Source: Pseudomonas ovata (GTDB lineage: Bacteria; Pseudomonadota; Gammaproteobacteria; Pseudomonadales; Pseudomonadaceae). From it: a stretch of DNA of 64,000 nucleotides. Numbering within the stretch: position 1 is the first letter of the stretch; every line of letters begins with the position of its first letter. The position numbers and the translations under genes are program-made. The notes beneath the pieces are model-generated. The model saw only the letters and a program-made list of their open reading frames with translations. It was not told the origin of the DNA and did not search any database. Below are positions 35,303-44,680 of the stretch, piece by piece. Location: positions 124,001 to 188,000 of the forward strand of contig NZ_QFFU01000010.1 of assembly GCF_003131185.1 (NCBI RefSeq), read 5' to 3'.

Positions 35303-35704
35303 TCAGAGCTTGTTGTTATGCCGGTGCAGCTTGCTGACCAGTTGCGCCTCGGCCTGGGTCAGGCCGCAGGACTGGGTCAGTTCCTCGACACTGGCACCCA
35401 TGCCGACCAGGCGTGCAGCCTGGGCGAAGGTCAGGGTCGAGGGGTCGCGCTGTTCCAGTGACGTGATTTTGTCAGGCAACAAGGCCACGGTCGCACGCAG
35501 GTCGTGCAGCTCTTCGCCCATGCGAATGGTCCCGCTCTGGAAATTGTCGACGCGCCGGGCCAGATCGCGCATGCGCTGTTCGCGCGCGCTGCTGACCTTG
35601 TCGCGTTCGGCATCCAGGCGGCGCTGACGCTTGATGTGGCTCACGAGCATCAACAGGGTAAAGACCCAGAGAATGCCCAGAACAATGACGGCGGCCTCAA
35701 GCAT
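35303..35704 (-). CDS. DUF2802 protein at the end of the chemotaxis operon
   Basis: The 133-residue protein has one N-terminal membrane helix (AAVIVLGILWVFTLLMLVSHI), a charged coiled-coil region (residues about 25-75) and a C-terminal DUF2802 part (TFAQAARLVGMGASVEELTQSCGLTQAEAQLVSKLH). The latter is a HTH-like segment resembling MerR/Sigma70-region helices. It is the last gene of the cheA-cheW run, three bases after cheW. Function is unknown; linkage to chemotaxis genes is conserved in pseudomonads. Confidence 0.87.
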   Translation of the reverse strand: MLEAAVIVLGILWVFTLLMLVSHIKRQRRLDAERDKVSSAREQRMRDLARRVDNFQSGTIRMGEELHDLRATVALLPDKITSLEQRDPSTLTFAQAARLVGMGASVEELTQSCGLTQAEAQLVSKLHRHNNKL

Positions 35705-35707
35705 TGG

Positions 35708-36187
35708 TCAGATGTTCTCCAGTTCGGACCACTCTTCTTCAGTCATCATCTTGTCCAGCTCGACCAGGATGAGCAGTTCGCCGTTCTTGTTGCACACGCC
35801 CTGGATGAACTTGGCCGATTCGTCGTTGCCCACGTTCGGCGCGGTTTCGACTTCGGACTGGCGCAGGTAGACCACTTCGGCCACGCTGTCGACCAGGATA
35901 CCGACCACTTGCTTGTCGGCCTCGATGATCACGATACGGGTGTTGTCACTGACTTCGACCGGCGGCAGGCCGAAGCGCTGGCGGGTGTCGATCACGGTGA
36001 CCACGTTGCCGCGCAGGTTGATGATCCCCAGCACGTAGCTTGGCGCGCCCGGCACGGGAGCGATTTCGGTGTAACGCAGCACTTCCTGGACCTGCATCAC
36101 GTTGATGCCGTATGACTCGTTGTCCAGACGGAAGGTAACCCACTGCAGGATAGGATCTTCGGAACCCTGTGCAGACGACTTGTTCAT
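35708..36187 (-). CDS. cheW: Chemotaxis coupling protein CheW
   Basis: The 159-residue single CheW domain has VTFRLDNESYGINVMQVQEVLRY, PSYVLGIINLRGNVVTVIDTRQRF and VEVVYL-type strands. It couples chemoreceptors to CheA in the polar array. It is cotranscribed with a second, longer CheW-domain gene upstream. Confidence 0.95.
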   Translation of the reverse strand: MNKSSAQGSEDPILQWVTFRLDNESYGINVMQVQEVLRYTEIAPVPGAPSYVLGIINLRGNVVTVIDTRQRFGLPPVEVSDNTRIVIIEADKQVVGILVDSVAEVVYLRQSEVETAPNVGNDESAKFIQGVCNKNGELLILVELDKMMTEEEWSELENI

Positions 36188-36244
36188 GCTTCAACCCCTC
36201 AGGTGTGTGCTGTGCAGGCGGCGCACGGTGCGCCGTCCGATGAT

Positions 36245-37141
36245 TTATCGTTTCTTGTCCAGGCGCTTGACCGCGCCACTGGCAATCAGCTCGGCCAGTT
36301 CGGCCACGTCCACCAGCGCACACATGTGCTCGATCACCGTTCCGGCCAGCCAGGGCCTGTGACCGCGCTGGGCGCGCCATTTGATCTCGTTGGGGTCCAG
36401 GCGCAATGAACGGCTGACCTGATGGACCGCCAGTCCCCACTCATAGCCCTGGACCGAAATCACGTATTGCAGTCCCTGGCGGAAATCCTCGCGGTAACGC
36501 TCGGGCATGATCCAGCGCGCCGTGTCGAGCACCTTGAGGTTACCCGCCTGGCACGGCAGGATGCCCAGGAACCAGTCAGGCTGGCCGAACAGAGGCGTCA
36601 GCTCCTGGCCATCCAGCGGATAGATGGCGCCCAGGCACACCAGCGGCACCGCCAGGGTCAGGCCGGCTACGTCGAACAGCAGGCATTCGAAGGGCTCGGC
36701 AGCCCATTCCGGACGCTGGCTGCCGGCCGGGGGCGGCGGCACGATCAGGCCCAGCGGTTTGTTCAGTTCAGCCACCGGCTCGACCAGCGTCTGCACCGGC
36801 TCGGCCACGGCAGGCACCGCCACAGGGGCTGTGACCGGTACGGCCACGGGCACGATGTCAACCGGCACCACCGGGACTTCGACGGCCACCTGCACAGGAG
36901 CGGCCACGGCCACCGGCTGCGCCACCGCGGCCGGAGCGGCGACCGCCAGGGCCAGCGGCTTGCGCGCTGGCACCTGCGCATCACGGGCCTGCTCTTCGAG
37001 CACCGCCGCCTGGAACTCGTCCAGGGAGCTGGCAGGCTCAAGCACCAGCGGCGCCTCTTCGGTGGCGTCCTGGAGCAAGGCATCAAGGTACGACTGCAGC
37101 GCCAGTTGGGGCCGGGTTGCAACATCTACGGGGCGGATCAT
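36245..37141 (-). CDS. CheW-domain protein with long N-terminal linker (ParP-like)
   Basis: The protein is 298 residues from the ATG at 37141. Residues about 1-40 are a short helical start (MIRPVDVATRPQLALQSYLDALLQD). Residues about 45-145 are a Val/Pro/Ala-rich linker with VAVPV-type repeats, and the last 150 residues are a CheW-like domain (WAAEPFECLLFDVAGLTLAVPLVCLGAIYPL). Position next to parA and cheW matches the ParP array-integration protein described in Vibrio, which links ParC to CheA and receptors. That equivalence is inferred. Confidence 0.83.
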   Translation of the reverse strand: MIRPVDVATRPQLALQSYLDALLQDATEEAPLVLEPASSLDEFQAAVLEEQARDAQVPARKPLALAVAAPAAVAQPVAVAAPVQVAVEVPVVPVDIVPVAVPVTAPVAVPAVAEPVQTLVEPVAELNKPLGLIVPPPPAGSQRPEWAAEPFECLLFDVAGLTLAVPLVCLGAIYPLDGQELTPLFGQPDWFLGILPCQAGNLKVLDTARWIMPERYREDFRQGLQYVISVQGYEWGLAVHQVSRSLRLDPNEIKWRAQRGHRPWLAGTVIEHMCALVDVAELAELIASGAVKRLDKKR

Positions 37142-37243
37142 GTCAGTGCCCAACGGAAAAAAGTGCCAAGGGGGCTTGTCCGGAGTATCGGCTGCAAGCA
37201 CAGCGAACTTGAGCGCAAGGCCCACAAACGGTTGCGGCTCACG

Positions 37244-38032
37244 TCAGGCCACCTGCGTCGTCAGTTGCTCGGCGAGCAGGTGTTTGAGCAGCGCCCGGTA
37301 CGCCAGCACCCCCCGGCTCTTGCTGTCGTTCTGGGAAGGCGTGATGCCTGCCCGGCTGGCATCGCGCAGGCGCGTGTCGACCGGCACGTAGGCTTTCCAG
37401 ACATGTTCGGGAAACGAATCGCGCAGCAGCTTCAAGGTGCCCATCGAGGCCTGTGTACGACGGTCGAACAGGGTCGGGACAATGGTGTAAGGCAAGGGTG
37501 TCTTGCGCGAGCGATTGATCATCGCCAGAGTATTGACCATGCGTTCCAGCCCCTTGACTGCCAGAAACTCGGTCTGCACCGGAATCACCAGTTGCTGGCT
37601 CGCCGCCAGGGCATTGACCATCAGCACCCCCAACAAGGGCGGGCTGTCGATCAGCGCATAGTCAAAATCCTGCCACAGCTGGGCCAGGCTTTTCGCGACC
37701 ACCAGGCCCAGGCCGTTCTGCCCCGGCGACTGACGCTCCAGGGTGGCCAGCGCCGTGCTCGACGGCATGAGAAACATCCGCTTGTCACTGGTGGGCAGCA
37801 GCAACTGGCCTGGCAAGTCCTGCGGTACGACGCCCTTGTGCTGGAACAAGTCGAACGCGCTGTGCTCCAGTTCGTCGGGGTTGTGCCCGAAATAACTGGT
37901 CATCGAGCCATGCGGGTCAAGATCGACCACGACCACGCGCTTGCCCGAATCGGCCAGCAACCCGGCCAGGGCAATGGTCGTGGTGGTCTTGCCGACCCCA
38001 CCTTTCTGATTGGCGACTGCCCAGACTCTCAT
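37244..38032 (-). CDS. ParA/MinD-family ATPase (ParC-like, chemotaxis array positioning)
   Basis: The 262-residue protein has a deviant Walker A, KGGVGKTTTT (residues 10-19), switch VVVVDLDPHGSMT and YALIDSPPLLGVLMVNAL. It lies between motD and the parP-like gene, the arrangement of the ParC ATPase that places chemoreceptor arrays at the flagellated pole. It is not the chromosome partition ParA, since no parB or parS is nearby. Confidence 0.9.
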   Translation of the reverse strand: MRVWAVANQKGGVGKTTTTIALAGLLADSGKRVVVVDLDPHGSMTSYFGHNPDELEHSAFDLFQHKGVVPQDLPGQLLLPTSDKRMFLMPSSTALATLERQSPGQNGLGLVVAKSLAQLWQDFDYALIDSPPLLGVLMVNALAASQQLVIPVQTEFLAVKGLERMVNTLAMINRSRKTPLPYTIVPTLFDRRTQASMGTLKLLRDSFPEHVWKAYVPVDTRLRDASRAGITPSQNDSKSRGVLAYRALLKHLLAEQLTTQVA

Positions 38033-38076
38033 TCGGTGTATTCCTTGCGCACGGCAACTTCCATACCGGGTTTCGG

Positions 38077-38964
38077 CTAGCGAACAGGTGACGGAGAATT
38101 GACAGCATTGTTGCCTGACGGCGGTCTTGCCGGTGCCGGTGCAGTTTGTGTGCCAGCACGGCGCAAGGCCGCATCCGGCTGGGCATTGGCCGAGCCACTG
38201 CTGGTCAGGCTGCGACGTACATCCAGATTACGCGAAATGACCAGAACCACACGGCGGTTTTCGGCACGGCCCTGAGCGGTCGAATTGGCCGCCACCGGCT
38301 GGAACTCGGCATAGCCGACCGAGGCCATGCGCGCCGGACTGACGCCGTACATGGCCAACAGGCGCACGATGCTTGACGCCCGTGACGAAGACAATTCCCA
38401 GTTGGTCGGGAACTGTGCGGTATTGATGGGCTGATCGTCGGTGAAGCCTTCGACATGGATCGGGTTGTCGAAGCGTTTGACGATGGTCGCGACCCTTTCG
38501 ATGATGCCGAAGGCCCGATTGCTGGGCATGGCGTCGCCGCTGCCGAACAACAGGCTGGAGTTGAGTTCGATCTCGATCCACAGCTCGTTGCCGCGCACGG
38601 TCATCTGGTCGGACTTGATCAGGTCACCAAAGCCTGCACGCACTTCATCGGCAATGGTTTGCAGCGGGTCAATGCTGTTTTTGCCAATCCCGGCATCGGT
38701 TTCCTCGCTGTCCTTGATCAAGGGCTCGGCCGGCTTGACGGTCTGCGGCCGCTGCTCGCCGATCGGAATCGGTTGCATCGTGCGTTCGGCATCGTTGAAG
38801 ACCCCGACCAGCGCCTGCGACAGGATCTTGTACTTGCCCTCGTTGAGCGACGAAATCGAGTACATCACCACGAAAAAGGCGAACAACAGCGTGATGAAGT
38901 CGGCGTAGGACACCAGCCAGCGCTCATGGTTTTCGTGTTCTTCACGAGGACGACGACGGGCCAT
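38077..38964 (-). CDS. motD: Flagellar stator protein MotD (MotB family)
   Basis: The 295-residue protein has one membrane helix with the proton-carrying aspartate (SYADFITLLFAFFVVMYS, Asp22). A plug region follows (LNEGKYKILSQALVGVF), then an OmpA-like peptidoglycan-binding domain (ELSSSRASSIVRLLAMYGV and the GRAENRRVVL motif) and a Pro/Ala tail. With MotC it forms the second stator of pseudomonads, which supports swarming and high-load rotation. Confidence 0.94.
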   Translation of the reverse strand: MARRRPREEHENHERWLVSYADFITLLFAFFVVMYSISSLNEGKYKILSQALVGVFNDAERTMQPIPIGEQRPQTVKPAEPLIKDSEETDAGIGKNSIDPLQTIADEVRAGFGDLIKSDQMTVRGNELWIEIELNSSLLFGSGDAMPSNRAFGIIERVATIVKRFDNPIHVEGFTDDQPINTAQFPTNWELSSSRASSIVRLLAMYGVSPARMASVGYAEFQPVAANSTAQGRAENRRVVLVISRNLDVRRSLTSSGSANAQPDAALRRAGTQTAPAPARPPSGNNAVNSPSPVR

Positions 38965-38969
38965 GACGG

Positions 38970-39710
38970 CTACTCCATGAAGCCTTGCAGCTTGAGTTCG
39001 ATGGAGCGCGGGTTCTCGCCTTCGGCAATCGACAGCAGCCCTTCCAGAAGCATTTCCCGGTAGCGCGATTGACGCAGGGCGATGGCCTTGAGCTTGTTGG
39101 CCACCGGCAGCAGGAACAGGTTGGCACTGGCCACGCCATAGATGGTGGCCACGAAGGCCACGGCAATACCGCTGCCCAACTGGCTGGGGTCGGCCAGGTT
39201 GCCCATGACGTGGATCAGGCCCATGACCGCACCGATGATACCGATGGTCGGGGCATAGCCGCCCATGCCTTCAAAGACCTTGGCCGCCTGGATATCGCGG
39301 GTTTCCTGGGTGATGAAGTCCACCTCCAGGATGCTGCGGATGGTTTCCGGCTCGGCGCCGTCGACCAGCAGTTGCAGGCCCTTGCGGGCATACGGGTCCG
39401 GCTCGGTGTCGGCAATCGACTCCAGGCCCAGCAGGCCTTCCTTGCGCGCGGTCAGGCTCCAGCTGATGATCCGGTCGATGCCGCCGGACAAGTCGAAGCG
39501 TGGTGGAAACAGGATCCAGGGAAAGATCTGCATGCTGCGCTTGAAGGCACTCATGGGCGACTGGATCAGCGAGGCGGCCAGCGTGCCACCCAGTACGATC
39601 AGCGCCGCCGGGCCATTGAGCAAGGCACCGGCATGACCACCTTCGAGAAAGTTGCCGCCGATGATCGCGATGAAGGCCAGGATCAGACCGATAAGGCTCA
39701 GAACATCCAT
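38970..39710 (-). CDS. motC: Flagellar stator protein MotC (MotA family)
   Basis: The protein is 246 residues from the ATG at 39710. It has four membrane helices, a large cytoplasmic loop between helices 2 and 3, and the conserved Pro segment YAPTIGIIGAVMGLIHVMGNL. The start codon shares TAATG with the cheB stop, so translation is coupled. It partners MotD, whose gene follows after five bases. Confidence 0.95.
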   Translation of the reverse strand: MDVLSLIGLILAFIAIIGGNFLEGGHAGALLNGPAALIVLGGTLAASLIQSPMSAFKRSMQIFPWILFPPRFDLSGGIDRIISWSLTARKEGLLGLESIADTEPDPYARKGLQLLVDGAEPETIRSILEVDFITQETRDIQAAKVFEGMGGYAPTIGIIGAVMGLIHVMGNLADPSQLGSGIAVAFVATIYGVASANLFLLPVANKLKAIALRQSRYREMLLEGLLSIAEGENPRSIELKLQGFME

Positions 39711-40876
39711 TACAGGCAAGCCTCGACCAGGTGCCGGCCGATATCATCGAGGCTGTAGACCGCATCGGCCAGGTCGGCCTTGACGATGGCCATCGGCATG
39801 CCATAGATCACGCAACTGGCTTCATCCTGGGCCCAGACATTGCTGCCGCTCTGCTTGAGCATGCGCGCCCCTTCACGGCCGTCAGCACCCATGCCGGTAA
39901 GCACCACCGCCAGCACTTTGTCGCCGTAGGTCTTGGCGGCCGAACCAAAGGTGATGTCGACGCAGGGCTTGTAGTTGAGGCGTTCGTCACCGGGCAGGAT
40001 TTTAACCGTGCCACGGCCGTCGACCATCATCTGCTTGCCACCCGGCGCCAACAATGCCAGGCCCGGACGCAGTACATCGCCATCCTCGGCTTCCTTGACA
40101 CTGATCTTGCACAGTTTGTCGAGGCGTTCGGCGAAGGCCTTGGTGAAGGCCGCCGGCATGTGCTGGATCAGCACGATAGGCGCCGGAAAGTTGGCGGGCA
40201 GTTGGGTCAGCACGCGCTGCAGCGCCACCGGCCCTCCGGTCGAGGTGCCGATGGCCACCAGCTTGTAGGACTTGCGCCTTGGCGCGGGCGAATGATGCAC
40301 CGGGGCATGATGGGCAGCCGCAGGCGCTGCCGATACAGGGGTGCGTGTCGGCAGCGCCCGTGTGGCGGCCGGAGCCGGCGGCGGTGTAGGCAACGATCGG
40401 CGCGGCGCTTCGAATGCCGGCGTGCTGGCCGCAGCAGGGGCAGCCGGAGCCGGAGCGCTGTAGCCGCCGAAACGACGATTGCTGCGGGCAATGGTGTTGA
40501 TCTTCTCGCACAGCAACTGCCGAACCTTGTCGGGGTTGCGCGAGATGTCTTCGAAATTCTTCGGCAGGAAGTCGACCGCACCGGCGTCCAGGGCGTCGAG
40601 GGTGACCCGCGCGCCCTCATGGGTCAGTGAGGAGAACATCAATACCGGGGTGGGAATGCGTTGCATGATGTGACGCACCGACGTAATGCCATCCATCATC
40701 GGCATTTCGTAGTCCATCGTGATCACATCGGGTTTGAGCGCCAGGGCCTGCTCGATGGCCTCCTTGCCGTTGGTGGCAGTACCGACCACCTCGATGAGTG
40801 GGTCCGAAGACAGGATTTCCGTAACTCGGCGGCGGAAAAAACCGGAATCATCCACCACCAGGACCTTGACTGCCAT
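39710..40876 (-). CDS. cheB: Chemotaxis protein-glutamate methylesterase CheB
   Basis: The protein is 388 residues from the ATG at 40876, preceded by GGAG. The N-terminal receiver has phosphoryl-accepting Asp55 ([13 protein letters not shown]). A long Ala/Pro linker (residues about 150-215) joins the methylesterase domain with GTSTGGP (Ser nucleophile), [15 protein letters not shown] (His) and TGMGADG (Asp). It demethylates chemoreceptors for adaptation. It follows cheA after 50 bp and overlaps motC. Confidence 0.95.
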   Translation of the reverse strand: MAVKVLVVDDSGFFRRRVTEILSSDPLIEVVGTATNGKEAIEQALALKPDVITMDYEMPMMDGITSVRHIMQRIPTPVLMFSSLTHEGARVTLDALDAGAVDFLPKNFEDISRNPDKVRQLLCEKINTIARSNRRFGGYSAPAPAAPAAASTPAFEAPRRSLPTPPPAPAATRALPTRTPVSAAPAAAHHAPVHHSPAPRRKSYKLVAIGTSTGGPVALQRVLTQLPANFPAPIVLIQHMPAAFTKAFAERLDKLCKISVKEAEDGDVLRPGLALLAPGGKQMMVDGRGTVKILPGDERLNYKPCVDITFGSAAKTYGDKVLAVVLTGMGADGREGARMLKQSGSNVWAQDEASCVIYGMPMAIVKADLADAVYSLDDIGRHLVEACL

Positions 40877-40926
40877 AAACACTCCAATAGGCGCCCGGGG
40901 CCGCCTGAGCGGCCCCGGCACCAGAA

Positions 40927-43224
40927 TCAAATCCGCCGCGAGGCGTAACGCTTGAGCATGCTCGGAACGTCGAGGATCAACGCAATGCGGCCGTCACCGG
41001 TGATGGTGGCGCCCGACATGCCTGGCGTGCCTTGCAGCATCTTGCCCAACGGCTTGATGACCACTTCTTCCTGACCCACCAGCTGGTCGACCACAAAGCC
41101 GATGCGCTGGGTGCCCACCGTCAGGATCACCACATGCCCTTCGCGCTGCTCTTCATGCGCCGCCGAACGGATCAGCCAGCGCTTGAGGTAGAACAACGGC
41201 AAGGCCTTGTCGCGCACGATCACCACTTCCTGGCCATCGACGACATTGGTGGTCGACAGGTCCAGGTGGAAGATTTCGTTGACGTTGACCAGCGGGAAGG
41301 CAAAGGCCTGGTCGGCCAGCATGACCATCAGGGTCGGCATGATCGCCAGGGTCAACGGCACCTTGATGACGATCTTGGAGCCCTGGCCCTTGGTCGAGTA
41401 GATATTGATCGAGCCATTGAGCTGGGAAATCTTGGTCTTGACCACGTCCATGCCCACGCCTCGCCCGGACACGTCGGAAATCTCGGTCTTGGTCGAGAAC
41501 CCCGGGGCGAAGATCAGGTTGTAGCAGTCGCTGTCGCTCAAGCGGTCGGCGGCATCCTTGTCCATGACACCGCGCTTGACGGCAATGGCGCGCAGGACCG
41601 CAGGGTCCATGCCCTTGCCGTCGTCGGAGATCGACAACAGGATGTGGTCGCCTTCCTGTTCGGCCGACAGTATCACCTTGCCGCCACGCGGCTTGCCGGA
41701 AGCCTCGCGCTCTTCGGGGGTTTCCACACCGTGGTCCACCGCGTTGCGCACCAAGTGGACCAGCGGGTCGGCCAGGGCCTCGACGAGGTTCTTGTCGAGG
41801 TCGGTTTCTTCACCGACCAGCTCCAGGTTGATTTCTTTCTTGAGCTGCCGGGCCAGGTCACGAACCAGTCGCGGGAAGCGACCGAAGACCTTCTTGATCG
41901 GCTGCATACGGGTCTTCATGACCGCGGTCTGCAAGTCAGCGGTCACCACATCCAGGTTGGACACCGCCTTGGACATGGCTTCGTTGCCGCTGTTGAGCCC
42001 CAGGCGCACCAGGCGGTTACGCACCAGCACCAGTTCGCCGACCATGTTCATGATCTCGTCCAGCCGCGCGGTGTCGACGCGCACGGTGGTCTCGACCTCT
42101 GCCGCTGCCGGTTTTTCCGGCGCTGGCGCGGCGGCACGGGCGGGCGCTGCGGCTGGCGCGGGTGCCGCCTTGGCAGCCGGTGCTGCAGCGGCCGGCGCAG
42201 TTGGCTTGACGGGTGCGGCCGGTGCAGAAACGGCGGCCGCCACGGCATCGGCTACGGCGGCCGGCTCGAACTTGCCCTTGCCATGCAACTGGTCGAGCAG
42301 GTTTTCGAATTCGTGCTCGCTGATTTCGTCCGAAGACGCCGGTTTTTTATCGGCGCCCGCCTCAGCCTTGACCTCGACCTTGGCGACCGCCACAGGCGCG
42401 GGGCTGGCCGCTGCGGTGGGCGTCGCCTTGTCGGCATCGAACGAGCCCTTGCCATGCAACTGATCAAGCAGCGCTTCGAATTCGTCGTCGGTGATTTCGT
42501 CGCTGTTCACCGCAGCGGCCGCTGCCGGCGCTGGCACCGCCGCTGTGGCAGCGGGGGCTGCCGCTGCGATGCCGGCATCGAACGAGCCCTTGCCATGCAA
42601 CTGGTCGAGCAGCGCTTCGAATTCGTGGTCGGTGATTTCATCACTGGCCCCCACCGGCGCAGACGGTACAGGTGCAGGTGCAGCAGGTGCCAGGGCATCG
42701 GACTTGGCACCTTGCAGCGAATCGAGCAGACGCTCGAATTCGTCATCGGTGATTTCATCGCCAGGGGCCGGGGCTTCAGGTTCTGCAGCCTGTTGTGCCA
42801 CAGGCTCCGCGGCCGCAGGTGCTTCATCAGCGGCCTGCGGATCGGCCAGACGCGCCAGCGCCGCCAGCAGTTCAGGGGTGGCAGGCGTGACGTCACTGCG
42901 CTCGCGCACCTGGCCGAACATGCTGTTGACGGTGTCCAGGGCTTCGAGAACCACGTCCATCAATTCTGAATCTACGCGTCGTTCACCCTTGCGCAGGATG
43001 TCGAACACGTTCTCGGCAATGTGGCAGCACTCCACCAGCTCATGCAGCTGGAGGAAGCCGGCGCCCCCTTTAACAGTGTGAAAACCGCGAAAAATTGCGT
43101 TGAGCAAGTCTGCGTCATCCGGTCGGCTTTCAAGCTCGACCAGCTGTTCGGACAATTGCTCGAGAATCTCGCCGGCCTCTACCAGAAAATCCTGAAGGAT
43201 CTCTTCATCGGCGCCGAAGCTCAT
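40927..43224 (-). CDS. cheA: Chemotaxis histidine kinase CheA
   Basis: The 765-residue protein has an HPt domain at 1-105 with His49 in [11 protein letters not shown] very long linker (about 110-365) carries four copies of an (I)T/S-x-x-EFE-x-LL-D-x-L-x-G motif. The dimerisation helices follow from about 375 ([25 protein letters not shown]), then the HATPase ([27 protein letters not shown]) and the CheW-like C-terminus. It phosphorylates CheY and CheB in polar arrays. It is longer than E. coli CheA mainly through the linker. The ATG at 43224 has GGGAGC upstream. Confidence 0.95.
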   Translation of the reverse strand: MSFGADEEILQDFLVEAGEILEQLSEQLVELESRPDDADLLNAIFRGFHTVKGGAGFLQLHELVECCHIAENVFDILRKGERRVDSELMDVVLEALDTVNSMFGQVRERSDVTPATPELLAALARLADPQAADEAPAAAEPVAQQAAEPEAPAPGDEITDDEFERLLDSLQGAKSDALAPAAPAPVPSAPVGASDEITDHEFEALLDQLHGKGSFDAGIAAAAPAATAAVPAPAAAAAVNSDEITDDEFEALLDQLHGKGSFDADKATPTAAASPAPVAVAKVEVKAEAGADKKPASSDEISEHEFENLLDQLHGKGKFEPAAVADAVAAAVSAPAAPVKPTAPAAAAPAAKAAPAPAAAPARAAAPAPEKPAAAEVETTVRVDTARLDEIMNMVGELVLVRNRLVRLGLNSGNEAMSKAVSNLDVVTADLQTAVMKTRMQPIKKVFGRFPRLVRDLARQLKKEINLELVGEETDLDKNLVEALADPLVHLVRNAVDHGVETPEEREASGKPRGGKVILSAEQEGDHILLSISDDGKGMDPAVLRAIAVKRGVMDKDAADRLSDSDCYNLIFAPGFSTKTEISDVSGRGVGMDVVKTKISQLNGSINIYSTKGQGSKIVIKVPLTLAIMPTLMVMLADQAFAFPLVNVNEIFHLDLSTTNVVDGQEVVIVRDKALPLFYLKRWLIRSAAHEEQREGHVVILTVGTQRIGFVVDQLVGQEEVVIKPLGKMLQGTPGMSGATITGDGRIALILDVPSMLKRYASRRI
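42268..42759 (-). repeat. Four-copy motif in the CheA linker
   Basis: Within cheA, residues about 156-172, 195-215, 242-262 and 299-319 repeat [23 protein letters not shown] sequences, separated by Ala/Pro-rich spacers of growing length. Copies 2 and 3 are nearly identical; copies 1 and 4 diverge. This marks internal duplication of an acidic amphipathic helix. Confidence 0.88.
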
Positions 43225-43255
43225 GGGGGTGCTCCCTAAAATTAACCGTCAAGAC

Positions 43256-44041
43256 CTAGAAGCCGAGGCTCGATAACAAGTCGTCCACATCATCCTGACC
43301 GGAAACGACATCTTCCCGTTTATCGGCATGAATTTGCGGACCTTCACCTTGGGCGAGATTTTTTTTCGGATTATTTTCCGCCAACAGTGCTTCACGATCA
43401 TGTTCAATGCCGGCAAAGCGATCGACATGGCTGGCCATCAGCACCAGCTTGAGCAGATTGCTTTCAACTTCGGTGACCAATTGCGTCACGCGCTTGATCA
43501 CCTGGCCGGTCAGGTCCTGATAGTCCTGAGCAAGCAGAATGTCGTTGAGGTTGGTCGCCACGCTGTGACTTTCCTTTTCGGTACGAGAAAGAAAGCCTTC
43601 GACGCGCTTTGCCAGCCCACGAAACTCTTCAGCGCCGATTTCGCGACGCATCAGGCGCCCCCAGTCGGCGCTCAACGCCTTGGCGTCGTCGCTCAGGCTG
43701 TTCATCAGCGGCGTGCTCTGCTCCACCAGGTCCATGGTGCGGTTGGCCGCGCCCTCGGTCAGGCGCACAACATACGACAGGCGTTCGGTGGCGTCCGTGA
43801 TCTGCGACACCTCTTCGGCCTGTGGCATCTGCGGGTCTATCTGGAAGTTGACGATCGCACTGTGCAATTCACGTGTCAGCTTGCCCACTTCCTGATAGAG
43901 GCCGCGGTCCCGAGTCTGGTTGAGCTCATGGATCAATTGCACGGCATCGCCGAACTTGCCTCTTTCAAGGCTGGCGACAAGCTCGTGCGCATGTTTTTTC
44001 AGGGTCGACTCGAAGTCGCCCAGTGAATCGTTGTTGTCCAT
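43256..44041 (-). CDS. cheZ: CheY-P phosphatase CheZ
   Basis: The protein is 261 residues from the ATG at 44041 (earlier in-frame codons are not conserved). It has a long helical hairpin, the catalytic glutamine region LAQDYQDLTGQVIKRV, and the C-terminal CheY-binding peptide DDVDDLLSSLGF. It dephosphorylates CheY-P. It sits between cheY and cheA, separated by short gaps. Confidence 0.94.
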   Translation of the reverse strand: MDNNDSLGDFESTLKKHAHELVASLERGKFGDAVQLIHELNQTRDRGLYQEVGKLTRELHSAIVNFQIDPQMPQAEEVSQITDATERLSYVVRLTEGAANRTMDLVEQSTPLMNSLSDDAKALSADWGRLMRREIGAEEFRGLAKRVEGFLSRTEKESHSVATNLNDILLAQDYQDLTGQVIKRVTQLVTEVESNLLKLVLMASHVDRFAGIEHDREALLAENNPKKNLAQGEGPQIHADKREDVVSGQDDVDDLLSSLGF

Positions 44042-44060
44042 AGCGCCCTCGCGGCATGCA

Positions 44061-44435
44061 TCAGCTATTGACGCGCTCGAAGATCTTCTCGATCTTTTCT
44101 TGCAGTACCTGGGCGGTAAAAGGCTTGACCACATAGCCGTTCACGCCAGCCTGGGCCGCTTCGATGATCTGCTCACGCTTGGCTTCGGCAGTCACCATCA
44201 GCACCGGAATGTGCTTGAGACGTTCGTCCAGGCGCACTTGACGCAGCAGGTCGATACCCGACATGCCGGGCATGTTCCAGTCAGTGACCAGAAAATCGAA
44301 ACCACCGCTTTGCAGCATCGGCAATGCGGTCAGGCCGTCATCGGCTTCCGACGTGTTGGTGAACCCCAGGTCACGCAACAGGTTTTTTATGATCCGCCGC
44401 ATCGTTGAAAAATCGTCAACGATGAGGATTTTCAT
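44061..44435 (-). CDS. cheY: Chemotaxis response regulator CheY
   Basis: The 124-residue single receiver domain has the acidic pair Asp7-Asp8, phosphorylation site Asp52 ([11 protein letters not shown]), Thr82 and Lys104 (VVKPF). I use the ATG at 44435, giving [10 protein letters not shown]; a TTG eight codons upstream is less likely. Phospho-CheY binds the FliM N-terminus. The 245 bp between it and fliA hold no gene I can support. Confidence 0.95.
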   Translation of the reverse strand: MKILIVDDFSTMRRIIKNLLRDLGFTNTSEADDGLTALPMLQSGGFDFLVTDWNMPGMSGIDLLRQVRLDERLKHIPVLMVTAEAKREQIIEAAQAGVNGYVVKPFTAQVLQEKIEKIFERVNS

Positions 44436-44680
44436 GTTCTTGTCCAATTCGACCTCCAAACAGTCCTGAACGAGCCCGGCTCCCGGACCCGCTGTTCACT
44501 CAATACCGGCACAGCACATTTTCGACCGCTTGCCGCTTTCACAGGCCTGGCACATGGACACGGGCAAACGCCTGAACCAGTCATCCCCAGGGATGCTGAC
44601 AGGCTCCTGCCTTGTCCGGGTACTCGACACGTGACGCCTTGCACAGCCGGTCTGCAGCCGCCCGGACACTCCGGACGCTG

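Larger units (their letters stand above)
34665..35317. repeat. Tandem duplication of about 326 bp
   Basis: The segment 34665-34990 is repeated at 34991-35317. Each unit carries the last 50 codons of the FlhB-like gene, a shared GCGGATGCGCTGTCGCGCAGC spacer, a REP inverted repeat and the GGACGCGCGT(T/C)A(C/G)AGCTTGTTGTT tail that encodes the C-terminus of the convergent DUF2802 gene. The coding part differs at one synonymous base; the REP cores differ at about ten. The join is AGCTTGTTGTT/GGCGCGCC. Confidence 0.93.

Noticed and set aside
37244..38032. Chromosome or plasmid partition ParA
   Set aside because: There is no parB or parS. The position between motD and the CheW-domain gene points to the chemotaxis array-positioning ATPase.
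41032..42969. 645-codon open frame antisense to cheA
   Set aside because: It is a His/Arg/Gly-rich shadow of CheA codons with no domain; cheA itself is unambiguous.
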